The notes under the pieces were generated by a model. The model did not search any database. It saw only the letters and a program-made list of their open reading frames with translations, and had not been told where the DNA came from. The position numbers and the translations under genes were made by a program. This document shows positions 28,401 to 37,262 of a DNA stretch of 64,000 nt, one piece after another. Each line of letters opens with the position of its first letter. Within the stretch, counting starts at the first letter, position 1. Source of the stretch: Oscillospiraceae bacterium (GTDB taxonomy: Bacteria > Bacillota > Clostridia > Oscillospirales > Oscillospiraceae); assembly GCA_017516005.1 (NCBI GenBank), contig JAFWDU010000022.1, forward strand, positions 1 through 64,000, read 5' to 3'.

Positions 28401-29008
28401 GTTTCATCCAGGAGATAACGGTCGCAGCTCATCTTCGCCCACTCTTCCGGATTCCGGTGGCAGCAGCTCTGCGCATAAAGATTCAGGATCAGTGTTTTCA
28501 ATGCTCCGTCATCTCTGCCCGCTCCCAGGGTCTCAAACAGGGCAAGACGGTCTGAATCCGGATCCCTGTAGGCTTCTTCCAGCGTCTGATCTGCCGCGCG
28601 TTCCTGCATCTGGTCAGCGGTATCCTGTTCCATCACGCGAAAATCGGCATTCAGGTCGACCAGATGCGCCGATTCCCGGAGCAGATCCGAACAGAACGCA
28701 TGGACTGTGGAAATCTGTGCGGAATGAACCCGCAGAAGCTGTCTGCGCAGGTGCGCATCGTTTGGATGTTCCGAGAGTCTTTCCGAGAGTTCTGCGGCAA
28801 TCCGGCTGCGAAGTTCGGACGCCGCCGCACGCGTGTATGTGATAATGAGGAAATCATCCACATTGGCGCCCTCTGTGCAGACAAATCCCATCAGGCGCTC
28901 CACCAGCACACGGGTTTTACCCGATCCGGCTGCTGCGCTGACCAGAAGCGTTCCGCCGCGATGCTCTACGATCGCGCGCTGCTGCGGACTGAGTTCAAAG
29001 TTTGCCAT
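25493..29008 (-). CDS. addA: ATP-dependent helicase/nuclease subunit A (AddA)
   Basis: AddA is the UvrD-like helicase-nuclease of the AddAB complex, which resects double-strand breaks and prepares DNA for RecA. The 1171 residues open with ELSPQQRAIVEHRGGTLLVSAAAGSGKT (Walker A), contain VDEYQDSNQVQ (near 390) and GLEFPIVFLPDLSRKM. The C-terminal nuclease domain has GVVDCFLNEPDG and VIDFKTDR (near 1115). It starts inside the last 14 bases of addB, so translation is coupled. Confidence 0.95.
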   Translation of the reverse strand: MANFELSPQQRAIVEHRGGTLLVSAAAGSGKTRVLVERLMGFVCTEGANVDDFLIITYTRAAASELRSRIAAELSERLSEHPNDAHLRRQLLRVHSAQISTVHAFCSDLLRESAHLVDLNADFRVMEQDTADQMQERAADQTLEEAYRDPDSDRLALFETLGAGRDDGALKTLILNLYAQSCCHRNPEEWAKMSCDRYLLDETEDAAATPWGRQMIRRMQKMLEESADALERACRRMYGDPVLEKNYLPVFSQNVQTIRRILEVEDWNGIHSLAVPDWGKLKSSKGCADKELAEYLKSVRKKTQDKIEKALLPFAVSQEEALEDLRKSGAAIRALFALTEDFRERYAAEKARIGALDFSDLEQHTLRLLYRKDGKPTETAKELSLRWREIMVDEYQDSNQVQEAIFAALERPEGNRFLVGDVKQSIYRFRLADPTIFLEKYRRFPLAEEGETRRESKLLLSTNYRSRPEILDAVNDVFRGIMSEDVGELEYGEDEALLPGRPSAEAESPSVELHVIDPSDDEEETKSLTVEAAFVAERIAQLLQNGTVSGDDGSARPIEPKDIVILLRAAANAAPAYLKALTKCGIPAGYESSDDLLLSEEVQLLRSMMQVIDNPRQDIPLTAVLLSPVWGYHVSDLALMRAESKETCLYEALTAHREKNSAFLQELERLRGLRPALSLEELTQELLVRMDLNAFMEAHADAAGRKQKFSSFLQIICSASSEGKSLQQFLQELDEMEERDQKLSAPSSVVSGVQIRSIHSSKGLEFPIVFLPDLSRKMNLKDLSASLLTHPEWGVAADTVNEKARAKYPTIAKMALRDVKEREAKSEEERILYVGMTRARERLIMSCCDAHIRSRLSGMLQDAEYPVPSQTVAAAVRPSDWILQTAVTRMDAGQLHLDGNRPSELRVPSSNWRIEFHENEQYDSVGTSAPNETAVRISWPESLDSLLTQDDAGRAASSMPAKLTATQLKGRFLDEELSDGEPWDSPPLIRFPKPDFAGVKTLTASERGTAMHLFMQYADFGKCSDREGISQEIQRLEEEKYLTHLEAQAVNGDQIEAFFSSGIGRRIREGRELVREFKFSVLMPADLFDPMCAGEEVLLQGVVDCFLNEPDGLTVIDFKTDRLKPGEEPERADYYRGQLFAYSNALAKIYGKPVKKRYLWFFATSAGVQIL

Positions 29009-32000
29009 CTCTCTCCTCCTTGCTCAGTTCCTCCCAGAAAGCCTCCGCTTTCATTTTCTTATAGCTCCGTTTTTCCTCTCCGGAACTGGCGAACCGGCAG
29101 ACATGCTGATAATCGCACCAGTCGCAGGAACCCGGCCTGCTTCCTCTGGAATAGGGATTCGGTTTTGTCTGACCGGAGGCGAGTTCATTGACACGATCTC
29201 GGAGCAGCGAATCCACAAATCTCCCCAGCAGGCGGAACTGTTCCGGATCCGCCAGGTCACCTTTCCTGGTTCCGTCCTTCTTTCTGGAATAAGGAAGGTA
29301 TTCCGGGTCACCGTGTTCCATCGCCTCCAGGACCGTTTCATTATCCAGAATCAGTCCGGAGCGGCGTCCCTTTTTCTTTCGCTCCTGATCCACAACTTCT
29401 TCCGGTTCCCGGTTCGGCCTCGACAGAATCCGCTCTTTTGCCGGGAAGTAGAGCACGCCGGCCGGATGAAGCTGGCTGCCCACATCCGGAATTCCAAGCT
29501 TTTCCAGGGCAGAGAGATAGATCAGCATCTGCAGTCCTTCTCCGATGGTAATATCCGTATAATCCAGTTCCTTTGTGCCTGTCTTGTAATCCACAATCCG
29601 CATATAGTCCCTGCCGGCAATATTCGCCGTATCGGCACGGTCCACAACACCTACAATTCTCGCGGGCACTGCGGCGCCTTCCACGGAAATGGGAGGCAGA
29701 TCCCCGTTCGGGGCGAAGCGGAGTTCGAACGCTCTTGCATGGAAATCCGACTTGCGCATCTCGTCACTCAGAGACTCCAGAATATCCTGAATCTCCAGAC
29801 GGTGTCTGTTGAACAGATAGGCAAACCGCTCCCCTTCCGTTCCCTGGAAATGCATCTGTGCAAACCGTGCGATGCTTTCCTCCGCAAAGCGATAGACCTG
29901 TTCGTCATCCACCATGCTGAAACCGCCCAGCTGTTCAACTTCCCGAACGGTATCCTCGAGTACTGCATGCACAAACGTGCCGAAAATCGGGGCGTCAAAC
30001 CGGAATGTCTCTCTTTTCTCCAGCCGGAGACCGTATTCCAGATAATAGGCGAAGCGGCACTTCCCGAGCAGATCCAGTCTCGACGGTGACAGGCTGAGTG
30101 TCTGTCCGTAGATTGCCCGGACTGCTTCCTGTGTCAGTTCTCCCGGTGTGTATGAGAGAGACTGTCTCAATTCCTCCAGATCCGTGCGGATCCGCTCATT
30201 CTGCGCCATCGGCTCAGGAAGCGGCACACCGCTTCCGAGACTCCTTGCCGCAAGAATCCGCAGATTCTCAGGCAGGTCTGCTTCCTCCGCTTCCCGGACA
30301 CACATGGGAAACTGTCTGCAGAAACAGGAGAAAAGGTATGCCGGCTGGACATCCTGCGGACAGCTCACATAAATCTTTCTGCCCGCTCCCGCCAGGAGTG
30401 TAAAAATGGCTGCGCTGCCCCAGTCGAGCCGCTCTTCCGTTCCCGGCAGTGAGATTCCCAGATTCCGCAGTGTATGGCGTTCCTCCTCGCTGATCAGGCT
30501 GCCGGTACGCTGGAATGCGGGAAATGCCCCGTCCTCTGCTCCAAGCAGAAACAGGCATTCAAACTGTCTTCCGCGGAGATCCTCATAGGATCCCACCATA
30601 ATGCTGTCCAGAACCGGCGGAATGGTCGCCACATCATACTGCTTCAGAAGCAGCTCCACCAGACGGTAAAAATGCGTCAGGCTTTTGGCTGCCCCTGCCT
30701 GGGTATGGAGCTGTTCCAGCGCCGTGATGAGAATCGCATACAGCTGTGCCTCCTCGCTGGCGCGCTGAAGCCATCCGGCGTTTTGCAGACGTTCCACACC
30801 CTGTTCGATCTGCTCCCTGAGATTCAGCCCTTCCAGGAATTCATACAGTGCCCTCACCTGATCCGGGAGCTGTTCCGCGGTGCGCAGCGCATTCTGCAGC
30901 TTCCGAAGGGGCTCCGCAGCGCGGATGCGCAGCTCGTTGATCTGTGCAAGGCACTCCTGCGATCTGTCGTCCAGCTGTGCGTCATACCCGTCCGGATGCG
31001 CCGTAAAGGGAGAAAACCAGCGGTTTCCGCGAATATCCCAGGCAAGCGCATAGTTTTCCAGCAGATCCGTCTCGTCTTCATCGAATCCGAACAGACCGGT
31101 TCTGAGACAGGCGATGACTTCCTCCCGCCGGAATCCGTAACTGACACAGTCCAGCGCGTGCAGCACAAGTGAGAACAGCGGGTGTTCTGAACTGCTTCTC
31201 CGTCCCACACAGTAATAGGGAAGATCCATGTCAGACAGGCACCGCCTCAGGACCGGAAGCTGGGTCTGTGCACTGCACAGTGCGATACCGATCTGACGGA
31301 AGCGGGTCCCGCTCTGGTGCAGCCGGCGGATTTCCTGCGCCGCAGCCCGGCATTCGCTCTGTGTATCCGCGGGCTGGACCAGCATCAGGCCGTCACCATC
31401 TCCGAAATAGACTTCACTTCCGCCCTGGAACAGATGGGAAAGGAGAAATTCCTGAGCCGGATAAAACGCCGCATCTGCCTGCTGGAACCTGGATTTCGCC
31501 CCGACTCGCGACGTGATTCTCTGCAGCTGCCGGACCGTTCCGCGGACTGCCTCCAGCGCGTTGCTTCCGCGGTTGGGATCATCGCAGCTCAGGCTGACGG
31601 TAACATCCGCTCCACGTCGAAGCATCGCTTCCAACACCATCAGTTCCTGTGCTGTAAAATGCTCAAATCCGCCGAGGAAAAACGAATGCGTCTCCGCGTA
31701 GTCATCCTCAGTCAGGCAGTCTGCAAGCTGATCCAGTGCGTCCTTCGGATCATAGGCGTTTCCGGAGCAGAGTGCATTGTAGGTCTCCAGGATCAGGCCA
31801 AGCTCCTCCATTTTCTGCGCCTGGACGCCCTGCAGCTGTCCTGCCGCCGCACTCAGCTGCTGTGCGCTTACCCGGCAGCTTTTCAGCTCGTCCACAGCGC
31901 CAAGGAGCTCTTCCAGGAACTGCTCCCGATTCAGGGCGGATGCAAAGAACTTCACACGCGTCCGGAGTTCTTCCGTTGTCTGCCTCATAAGCAGCAGCCT

Positions 32001-32264
32001 GCCTGCCGCGTCCAGACGTTTCCGGCCTCTGATATCCGGGTTGAGAGATATGACTCTCTGCGCCAGACGCGGAAAAGAAAGCACCTCAGCCCGCAGGCAG
32101 ATGCTGTCCCCGCCGATGATGCATAGTTTCCGCTCGGATTCATGAGATATATTCTCCGGCACGATCAGGACTGCGCCTGGTCCGGATTCCACTGCCTGAC
32201 GGATCATGTTCTCCACAGGTGCCTGCAGGCTGAATAGTAAGGTCAGCATTTTCGGTTTCTCCAT
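28995..32264 (-). CDS. addB: ATP-dependent nuclease subunit B (AddB)
   Basis: AddB is the second nuclease subunit and Chi-recognition scaffold of AddAB. The 1089 residues keep an inactive helicase fold and a C-terminal nuclease (MRIVDYKTGTKELDY). The iron-sulphur cluster ligands can be seen: one Cys in GKCRFAYYLEYG (near 735) and three in CDWCDYQHVC (1047, 1050, 1056). The N-terminus lacks a full Walker A, as in some clostridial AddB. Its promoter overlaps a palindrome shared with another gene in the window (see 32306-32339). Confidence 0.93.
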   Translation of the reverse strand: MEKPKMLTLLFSLQAPVENMIRQAVESGPGAVLIVPENISHESERKLCIIGGDSICLRAEVLSFPRLAQRVISLNPDIRGRKRLDAAGRLLLMRQTTEELRTRVKFFASALNREQFLEELLGAVDELKSCRVSAQQLSAAAGQLQGVQAQKMEELGLILETYNALCSGNAYDPKDALDQLADCLTEDDYAETHSFFLGGFEHFTAQELMVLEAMLRRGADVTVSLSCDDPNRGSNALEAVRGTVRQLQRITSRVGAKSRFQQADAAFYPAQEFLLSHLFQGGSEVYFGDGDGLMLVQPADTQSECRAAAQEIRRLHQSGTRFRQIGIALCSAQTQLPVLRRCLSDMDLPYYCVGRRSSSEHPLFSLVLHALDCVSYGFRREEVIACLRTGLFGFDEDETDLLENYALAWDIRGNRWFSPFTAHPDGYDAQLDDRSQECLAQINELRIRAAEPLRKLQNALRTAEQLPDQVRALYEFLEGLNLREQIEQGVERLQNAGWLQRASEEAQLYAILITALEQLHTQAGAAKSLTHFYRLVELLLKQYDVATIPPVLDSIMVGSYEDLRGRQFECLFLLGAEDGAFPAFQRTGSLISEEERHTLRNLGISLPGTEERLDWGSAAIFTLLAGAGRKIYVSCPQDVQPAYLFSCFCRQFPMCVREAEEADLPENLRILAARSLGSGVPLPEPMAQNERIRTDLEELRQSLSYTPGELTQEAVRAIYGQTLSLSPSRLDLLGKCRFAYYLEYGLRLEKRETFRFDAPIFGTFVHAVLEDTVREVEQLGGFSMVDDEQVYRFAEESIARFAQMHFQGTEGERFAYLFNRHRLEIQDILESLSDEMRKSDFHARAFELRFAPNGDLPPISVEGAAVPARIVGVVDRADTANIAGRDYMRIVDYKTGTKELDYTDITIGEGLQMLIYLSALEKLGIPDVGSQLHPAGVLYFPAKERILSRPNREPEEVVDQERKKKGRRSGLILDNETVLEAMEHGDPEYLPYSRKKDGTRKGDLADPEQFRLLGRFVDSLLRDRVNELASGQTKPNPYSRGSRPGSCDWCDYQHVCRFASSGEEKRSYKKMKAEAFWEELSKEERDGKL

Positions 32265-32305
32265 TCTATCCGGATGGTAGTGATTCCTCTTGGGATACCG
32301 TTTGT

Positions 32306-32339
32306 ATCATATCAGCCCGATTGTCCGTATAACCGGACA
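32306..32339 (-). promoter_or_regulatory. addBA promoter with 18-bp palindromic operator
   Basis: On the minus strand the palindrome TGTCCGGTTATACGGACA (32339-32322) is followed by 7 bases and the extended -10 element TGATATGAT (32314-32306). The palindrome covers the -35 region, a repressor geometry. The same motif and spacing recur at 53015-53048. Confidence 0.65.
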
Positions 32340-32650
32340 GCAAGGGCATGCGTGTTCCGTTTGCTGCGTGATTCTCCCGCCCGAACCAGGTGTTCATGCA
32401 TGGAAATGATCCGCCCGATGCCATGCCGCCAATGGAAGGCAATGATAAACGGAGGCGTTTTTACCCCATTTGTCTTCTGACTTTCCGATGGCAGGCCGGA
32501 TCCTGCATCCGCAGAATTCATCCTTTTAGATTTCACTTCCATCCTATCATATCACAAATCGATTGATTCCAATCGGTTTTTCTTCCCGTTTTACGAAATA
32601 TCTGCGGCGGGTTTTGACCTGTCCTTGCCACGGCGCCCGGTCTCCAGATA
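32340..32650. other. Non-coding gap between addB and ispE
   Basis: Between the addB operator and the ispE terminator no convincing gene is seen. A 76-codon frame on the minus strand (32312-32542) lacks a ribosome site and overlaps the operator. Confidence 0.5.
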
Positions 32651-32680
32651 AAAAACGGCTGACAGCGTGGCTGTCAGCCG
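32651..32680 (-). terminator. Terminator of the lrp-ispE operon
   Basis: Perfect 11-bp stem CGGCTGACAGC/GCTGTCAGCCG with a three-base loop. On the minus strand it is followed by five T, 60 bases after the ispE stop codon. Confidence 0.85.
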
Positions 32681-32742
32681 AAAATCAGATCTCTTATCCT
32701 GTTTCCTTTATTTTTGCAGCTTATGCTGCCTGGAAGAAACGC

Positions 32743-33603
32743 TCAGTCCGTCTCATTGGATGATGCGCAGAAACACTGCAGACCTTTTTCTTGGAAGATT
32801 TTCGCTGCCATCTGCGCTTCGAGTGCATTCTCATACAGTGAATAGCAGGCGGATCCGGAGCCTGTGAGAATCGCGCCAAGACAATTGCTGCTCCTCAGCT
32901 GATCAAGCACTTCCGCAATCTCCGGATACAAACGGCAGGCAACCGGTTCAAACGCATTCCGGAGGAGCGCACCCACATCCCGCAGGGCGCCTCGTTTCAT
33001 TGCATCGCAGAGTGCCTGTGTATCCGCAGCCGGTCTTTCCGGTTCCTCATCAATCGCGCGGAACAGGGCGGCTGTGGAACAGGCACAGAACGGTTTTACA
33101 ATCAGGAAGGAAGCCTGCTGCAGCGGCGGCACGTCTGAGAGGATCTCTCCTCTTCCGCGGACCAGTTTTGCGCCTCCGGCCAGGCAGAACGGCACATCCG
33201 AGCCGGCCTGCATGGCTTTTTCAATCATCTGGGCTTCATCATACAGTCCGTAGTGCCGGTTCAGAATCCGAAACACTGCCGCAGCATCCGCACTTCCGCC
33301 GCCCAGGCCCGCCTGAGAGGGGATCCGCTTATGGATGTGAATTCGAAGGCCAGGCCGGAAGCCGCTGTCCCGAAAGTAGATCTCGGCCGCTTTCCAAGCA
33401 AGATTGGTTTCGTTGAGCGGAATCGGCAGTCCTTCCCCTCTGATCTGCCAGTCGCCTTCTTCTGTAATGGCGAGATCAACATCATCATGAAGCGAAACGG
33501 TATGCATGACGGATTCCAGCGTATGATAGCCGTCCGGCAGACGCTCCAGAACATTCAGCGACAGATTCAGCTTTGCAGACGCAGCTTCCCGGTAGGATAT
33601 CAC
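32743..33603 (-). CDS. ispE: 4-diphosphocytidyl-2-C-methyl-D-erythritol kinase
   Basis: IspE phosphorylates CDP-methylerythritol in the MEP route to isoprenoids. The 286-residue GHMP kinase shows AKLNLSLNVLERLPDGYH near the start, the phosphate loop PSQAGLGGGSADAAA (residues 95-109) and TGSGSACYSLY near the end. It overlaps the DUF1015 gene by four bases. It is the last gene of the operon. Confidence 0.95.
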   Translation of the reverse strand: MISYREAASAKLNLSLNVLERLPDGYHTLESVMHTVSLHDDVDLAITEEGDWQIRGEGLPIPLNETNLAWKAAEIYFRDSGFRPGLRIHIHKRIPSQAGLGGGSADAAAVFRILNRHYGLYDEAQMIEKAMQAGSDVPFCLAGGAKLVRGRGEILSDVPPLQQASFLIVKPFCACSTAALFRAIDEEPERPAADTQALCDAMKRGALRDVGALLRNAFEPVACRLYPEIAEVLDQLRSSNCLGAILTGSGSACYSLYENALEAQMAAKIFQEKGLQCFCASSNETD

Positions 33604-34838
33604 AGGATTTCCCTTCCTTCCAGATAAAAGCGCTTTTCATTGGCGCTTCCCATGGAAAAGGTTTTTCTGGGAAGCACGCCGCCCGCAATCACGCCGCGGA
33701 ACAGCTGCCGTTTCTCCATCGGCGGCAGCAGAAAGCCAATCGCCTCCGGAACGGAAGCAAGGCGACGGGTGACGTCATCTCCGTGGATGTAATCCACGCT
33801 TCCGGGATGATCTTTCAGATAATCGTCCAGGAACTCCTGGAGAATGCCGACTGCAAGTTCCCCAAGTTTCGGATTCAGGCAGATTGTACGTTCTCCCCCG
33901 GCCGTGATGCAGGTCACGGCAAAGCCCTCTGCCGCACCGCATTTCTTTTCCAGCGCATCCAGCATCTGTTCCGGCTGGGTGCCGGTAACCACGCGGTGAA
34001 TGGGTTCAAACTCCAGAGCCGGATCATGGAGATTTTCCAGTTCCACCAGCGCCCATCTTGCCGGGTGCGCACGCAGATCCTCATCCGGATGCGCTGCCTT
34101 GAGCGCCTCATAGCACGCCTTGGCAGTTGCCAGAGAATGGTTGCCGTCTCCCACGGCGTAGGCGAACGGGCTGCCGCTCAGATCCTGATAACGGCCGGGC
34201 GCCGAATCGCAATAGGCTTTCAGCCGCTCATCGAGAGCATCTGCCTCCTCAGGCGGGATCAGCCATCCGCGGATATGTCCGCCCTGCTCCATCAGATCAA
34301 AGTCATACAGGCAGCGGAATGTTTCTTTCTTCTCCTGCAGCGGCTTCAGAATCGCGTCCTCCTCATCATCGCACAGCAGAAGCACGTGAGGAAGCTCCAG
34401 GCGCGCCCCCTGGCGCACCTGCATTCTGGGCGGAATCCGCTCCAGAACGGTCCCCTCGGTCGCCCGGATTTCGCTCTCCGAGCCCGGACGGTAATCATAC
34501 TGTTCCAGATCCACGCAGCCGATGATGCCGCGTCGTACGGCACCGGACCCCATGGTACGCTCCACATAAACATAGCTCTGCGGAAATGCTTCAAACAGAC
34601 CCTGCTGCAGATACCGGTCCATCTGTGTGTGAATTGCCTCGATTTTACTGTCCACATCCGGCGCATTCAGCTGTGCCTCCGGAAGAATCAGACGGTATGC
34701 GGAAGGCTGATCTCCCGTCCGCTGTTCCACGCGCGCCCAGTATTCCGGCTCGGAGGTATACTGATCACAGGCAACAACAGCCCAGGTTTCCAGATCTGTC
34801 TTTGGAATCAGTATATCTGCTCTCTGAAATGCACTCAT
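33600..34838 (-). CDS. DUF1015 family protein
   Basis: A 412-residue protein of the DUF1015 family, whose function is not established. Family marks are AVVACDQYTSEPEYW near the start, RATEGTVLERIPPR and FAYAVGDGNHSLATAKACYE in the middle. It has no signal peptide or membrane segment. Overlaps of four bases with both neighbours (apgM upstream, ispE downstream) mean tight co-translation. In other Firmicutes this family is often near serine or glycolytic genes, so a metabolic role is likely but unspecified. Confidence 0.85.
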   Translation of the reverse strand: MSAFQRADILIPKTDLETWAVVACDQYTSEPEYWARVEQRTGDQPSAYRLILPEAQLNAPDVDSKIEAIHTQMDRYLQQGLFEAFPQSYVYVERTMGSGAVRRGIIGCVDLEQYDYRPGSESEIRATEGTVLERIPPRMQVRQGARLELPHVLLLCDDEEDAILKPLQEKKETFRCLYDFDLMEQGGHIRGWLIPPEEADALDERLKAYCDSAPGRYQDLSGSPFAYAVGDGNHSLATAKACYEALKAAHPDEDLRAHPARWALVELENLHDPALEFEPIHRVVTGTQPEQMLDALEKKCGAAEGFAVTCITAGGERTICLNPKLGELAVGILQEFLDDYLKDHPGSVDYIHGDDVTRRLASVPEAIGFLLPPMEKRQLFRGVIAGGVLPRKTFSMGSANEKRFYLEGREIL

Positions 34839-36076
34839 ATTGTTTCCTCCTGAAACAGGATGCGCATCAGCCGCGTTCCGGGATCCACAAAGGGTCCTGC
34901 AAGACCGCTGCGCTCCGTATAGGGCAGGCCGTTCTCCTGACTGGCCGTAGAATCGTAAATCATAAACGGTACCGGATCTCCGTCATGTCCCCTTGTAGAC
35001 ATGAGGGTTTTGTGATCTGACAGAAGAAGCATCCGGTAGTCCATTCCCCGCGCTTCCATCGCACTGCAGAGCGGTTTCACGACCCGTTCGCTGAGAATCT
35101 GGATCGCCTCCAGTTTCTCCTTCAGATTGCCGTTATGTGTTGCCTCGTCCGGAGCCTCCACGTGTACGCAGATGAAGTCATCTCCCTTTTCCAGCGCTTC
35201 GATGCCAGCGGCCACCTTGCCTTCAAAGTTGGAGTCATTTTCTCCGGTGGCACCCTCTACAAAAATCCGCTCCAGTCCGACCAGTGCTCCGATTCCGTGC
35301 ACCAGAGGCACGGCGCTGATCACGCTGCCGCGAACGTGATGTGCCTGGGTAAAACTCGGCAGCTGCACGGCAGTTCCCTCCGCCCAGAACCAGATGCCGT
35401 TGGCAGGCTTTTTGCCCGCCTGCACGCGCTTTGCATTAAGCGGATGATCCGACAGTTTCCGGTTGGCAAGACGCATCAGCTCCCAGAGTGCATCCGCATT
35501 CTGATTTCCATGAAGGCGGATTCCTCCGATCACCTCACCCAGGTGATCGTGGGGAGGCGGTGCAACAAAGCCTTGGATATCGCCGTTCCGCTGAACTGCG
35601 ATATGGCGGAAGCTGGGACTGGGTTCCACATGGATGCCGGAGCGCTCCGCCGCCGCATGGAATTCCGGCTCTGCGAAGAGCCACTGCACCAGTGCAATGG
35701 AGGTCTCACCGTCAATGGAGCCCGCAGAATGAGAAAGAATCCGCTTCTCCTCGAAGGGCATATCACCCTCTTCCAGGGTAATCATGTTGCATCGGTAGCT
35801 GACATCCCCGGGCTGCAGCTGAACGCCTGCTCCCGCCGCCTCAAGGGGGCTTCTCCCGGTATAATACTGATTCGGATCGCAGCCGAAAATCGAAAGGATG
35901 GCCGTATCGCTTCCCGGCACCTGCTCCTTCGGCACAGTCAGGGCGCTCCCAAGAAGCGCTTTTCCGGCGAGCGCGTCAATAAACGGCTTGTCCGCTGCCT
36001 CCAGCGGCGTCCTGCCGCCCAGTTCCGGCACGGGATTGTCCGCCATGCCGTCTCCGATCACAAGAATGTACTTCAA
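34835..36076 (-). CDS. apgM: Cofactor-independent phosphoglycerate mutase, archaeal type
   Basis: A 413-residue alkaline-phosphatase superfamily enzyme that interconverts 3- and 2-phosphoglycerate with two metals. It starts KYILVIGDGMADNPVPELGG, has the nucleophile loop VPGSDTAILSIFG (Ser56), GRSPLEAAGAGV, VEAPDEATHNG and LLLSDHKTLMSTRGHDGDP with metal-binding Asp/His. It is the short ApgM form, distinct from GpmI. Its role beside DUF1015 and ispE is not obvious; it could serve glycolysis. Confidence 0.9.
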   Translation of the reverse strand: MKYILVIGDGMADNPVPELGGRTPLEAADKPFIDALAGKALLGSALTVPKEQVPGSDTAILSIFGCDPNQYYTGRSPLEAAGAGVQLQPGDVSYRCNMITLEEGDMPFEEKRILSHSAGSIDGETSIALVQWLFAEPEFHAAAERSGIHVEPSPSFRHIAVQRNGDIQGFVAPPPHDHLGEVIGGIRLHGNQNADALWELMRLANRKLSDHPLNAKRVQAGKKPANGIWFWAEGTAVQLPSFTQAHHVRGSVISAVPLVHGIGALVGLERIFVEGATGENDSNFEGKVAAGIEALEKGDDFICVHVEAPDEATHNGNLKEKLEAIQILSERVVKPLCSAMEARGMDYRMLLLSDHKTLMSTRGHDGDPVPFMIYDSTASQENGLPYTERSGLAGPFVDPGTRLMRILFQEETI

Positions 36077-36095
36077 GTTAGTACGCTCCTTTCTG

Positions 36096-37262
36096 TTACA
36101 AACGGTTCAGGAAACGGCGCATCCGCTCCAGAGCCGTTTCCAGATCATGCATGCTCGCTGCATAGCACATCCGGACAAATCCTTCTCCGGATTCGCCGAA
36201 GGCATTTCCAGCAATCACTGCGACATGTTCCTCCAGAAGCAGCCGTTCGCAGAATTCATCAGAACCCAGGCCAGTCTTCTGAATTGACGGAAATACATAG
36301 AACGCTCCCTTCGGCTCAAAACAGTCAAAGCCGATCTCCCGCAGGCCGTTTACCAGGTAGCGGCGGCGTCCGTTGTATTCATCTTTCATTTTTTCAATAT
36401 CCTGATCCCCGTTCCGCATAGCCTCGATACCCGCGTACTGGCTGGTTGTCGGTGCGCACATGATCCCGAACTGGTGCACCTTATGCATCACAGCAAGGAT
36501 CTCTCTCGGAGCGCATGCATAGCCGAGCCGCCATCCGGTCATGGAATAGGCTTTGCTGAAACCGCTGGCAACCACTGTGCGCTCCCGCATGCCGGGCAAG
36601 GAGGAAACGGAAACATGATGCCCCTCATAGGTCAGCTCCCCGTAGATCTCATCTGAGATAACCATGAGATTATGACGCAGAATGACAGGCGCAATTGCCT
36701 CCAGATCCGCTTTCGTCATGATGCCGCCGGTGGGATTCGACGGATAGGTCAGCATAAGCAGCTTGGATTTCGGGGTAATCACAGCGGAAAGCTGATCTGC
36801 GCTGATGCGGAATTCGTTTTCCGCGCTCAGAGGAAGCACAACAGGCGTGCCGCCTGCCAGCGTCACAATCGGCGCGTAGCAGACAAAGCAAGGCTCCGGA
36901 ATGATCACCTCATCCCCTGGGTTTACCAGTGCGCGCGTCGCCAGGTCAATTGCCTCGCTTCCGCCCACAGTAACCAGAATCTCCCCATCGGGATCATAGG
37001 CCATCTGCATGCGACGCTCCAGATATCTGGAGATTTCCTTTCGGAGATCACTCAGGCCTGCATTGGAGGAATACTTGGTAAAACCCTTCTCCAGACTGTA
37101 GATGCCTGCATCACGGATATGCCAGGGTGTGACAAAATCCGGCTCTCCAACACCGAGAGAAACAACATCCTTCATCTCTGTGAGCAGGTCGAAGAATTTC
37201 CGGATTCCGGATGGCTTCAGAGAAGACGCCCGGGTAGAAAGGACAGTTGAATAATCAATCAT
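36096..37262 (-). CDS. PLP-dependent aminotransferase, class I/II
   Basis: A fold-type I aminotransferase of 388 residues. SLGVGEPDFVTP, YPSNPTGG (near 173-180) and SGFSKAYSMTGWRLGY (PLP lysine at 237) are the diagnostic motifs. It resembles the PatA/aromatic group of Clostridia and Bacillus. The amino acid used is unknown. It follows the Lrp gene with a four-base overlap (ATGA), so the regulator probably responds to its substrate or product. Confidence 0.88.
   Translation of the reverse strand: MIDYSTVLSTRASSLKPSGIRKFFDLLTEMKDVVSLGVGEPDFVTPWHIRDAGIYSLEKGFTKYSSNAGLSDLRKEISRYLERRMQMAYDPDGEILVTVGGSEAIDLATRALVNPGDEVIIPEPCFVCYAPIVTLAGGTPVVLPLSAENEFRISADQLSAVITPKSKLLMLTYPSNPTGGIMTKADLEAIAPVILRHNLMVISDEIYGELTYEGHHVSVSSLPGMRERTVVASGFSKAYSMTGWRLGYACAPREILAVMHKVHQFGIMCAPTTSQYAGIEAMRNGDQDIEKMKDEYNGRRRYLVNGLREIGFDCFEPKGAFYVFPSIQKTGLGSDEFCERLLLEEHVAVIAGNAFGESGEGFVRMCYAASMHDLETALERMRRFLNRL

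Noticed and set aside
32312..32542. 76-codon minus-strand frame upstream of addB
   Set aside because: No Shine-Dalgarno, no family match, and its end overlaps the palindromic operator of addBA.
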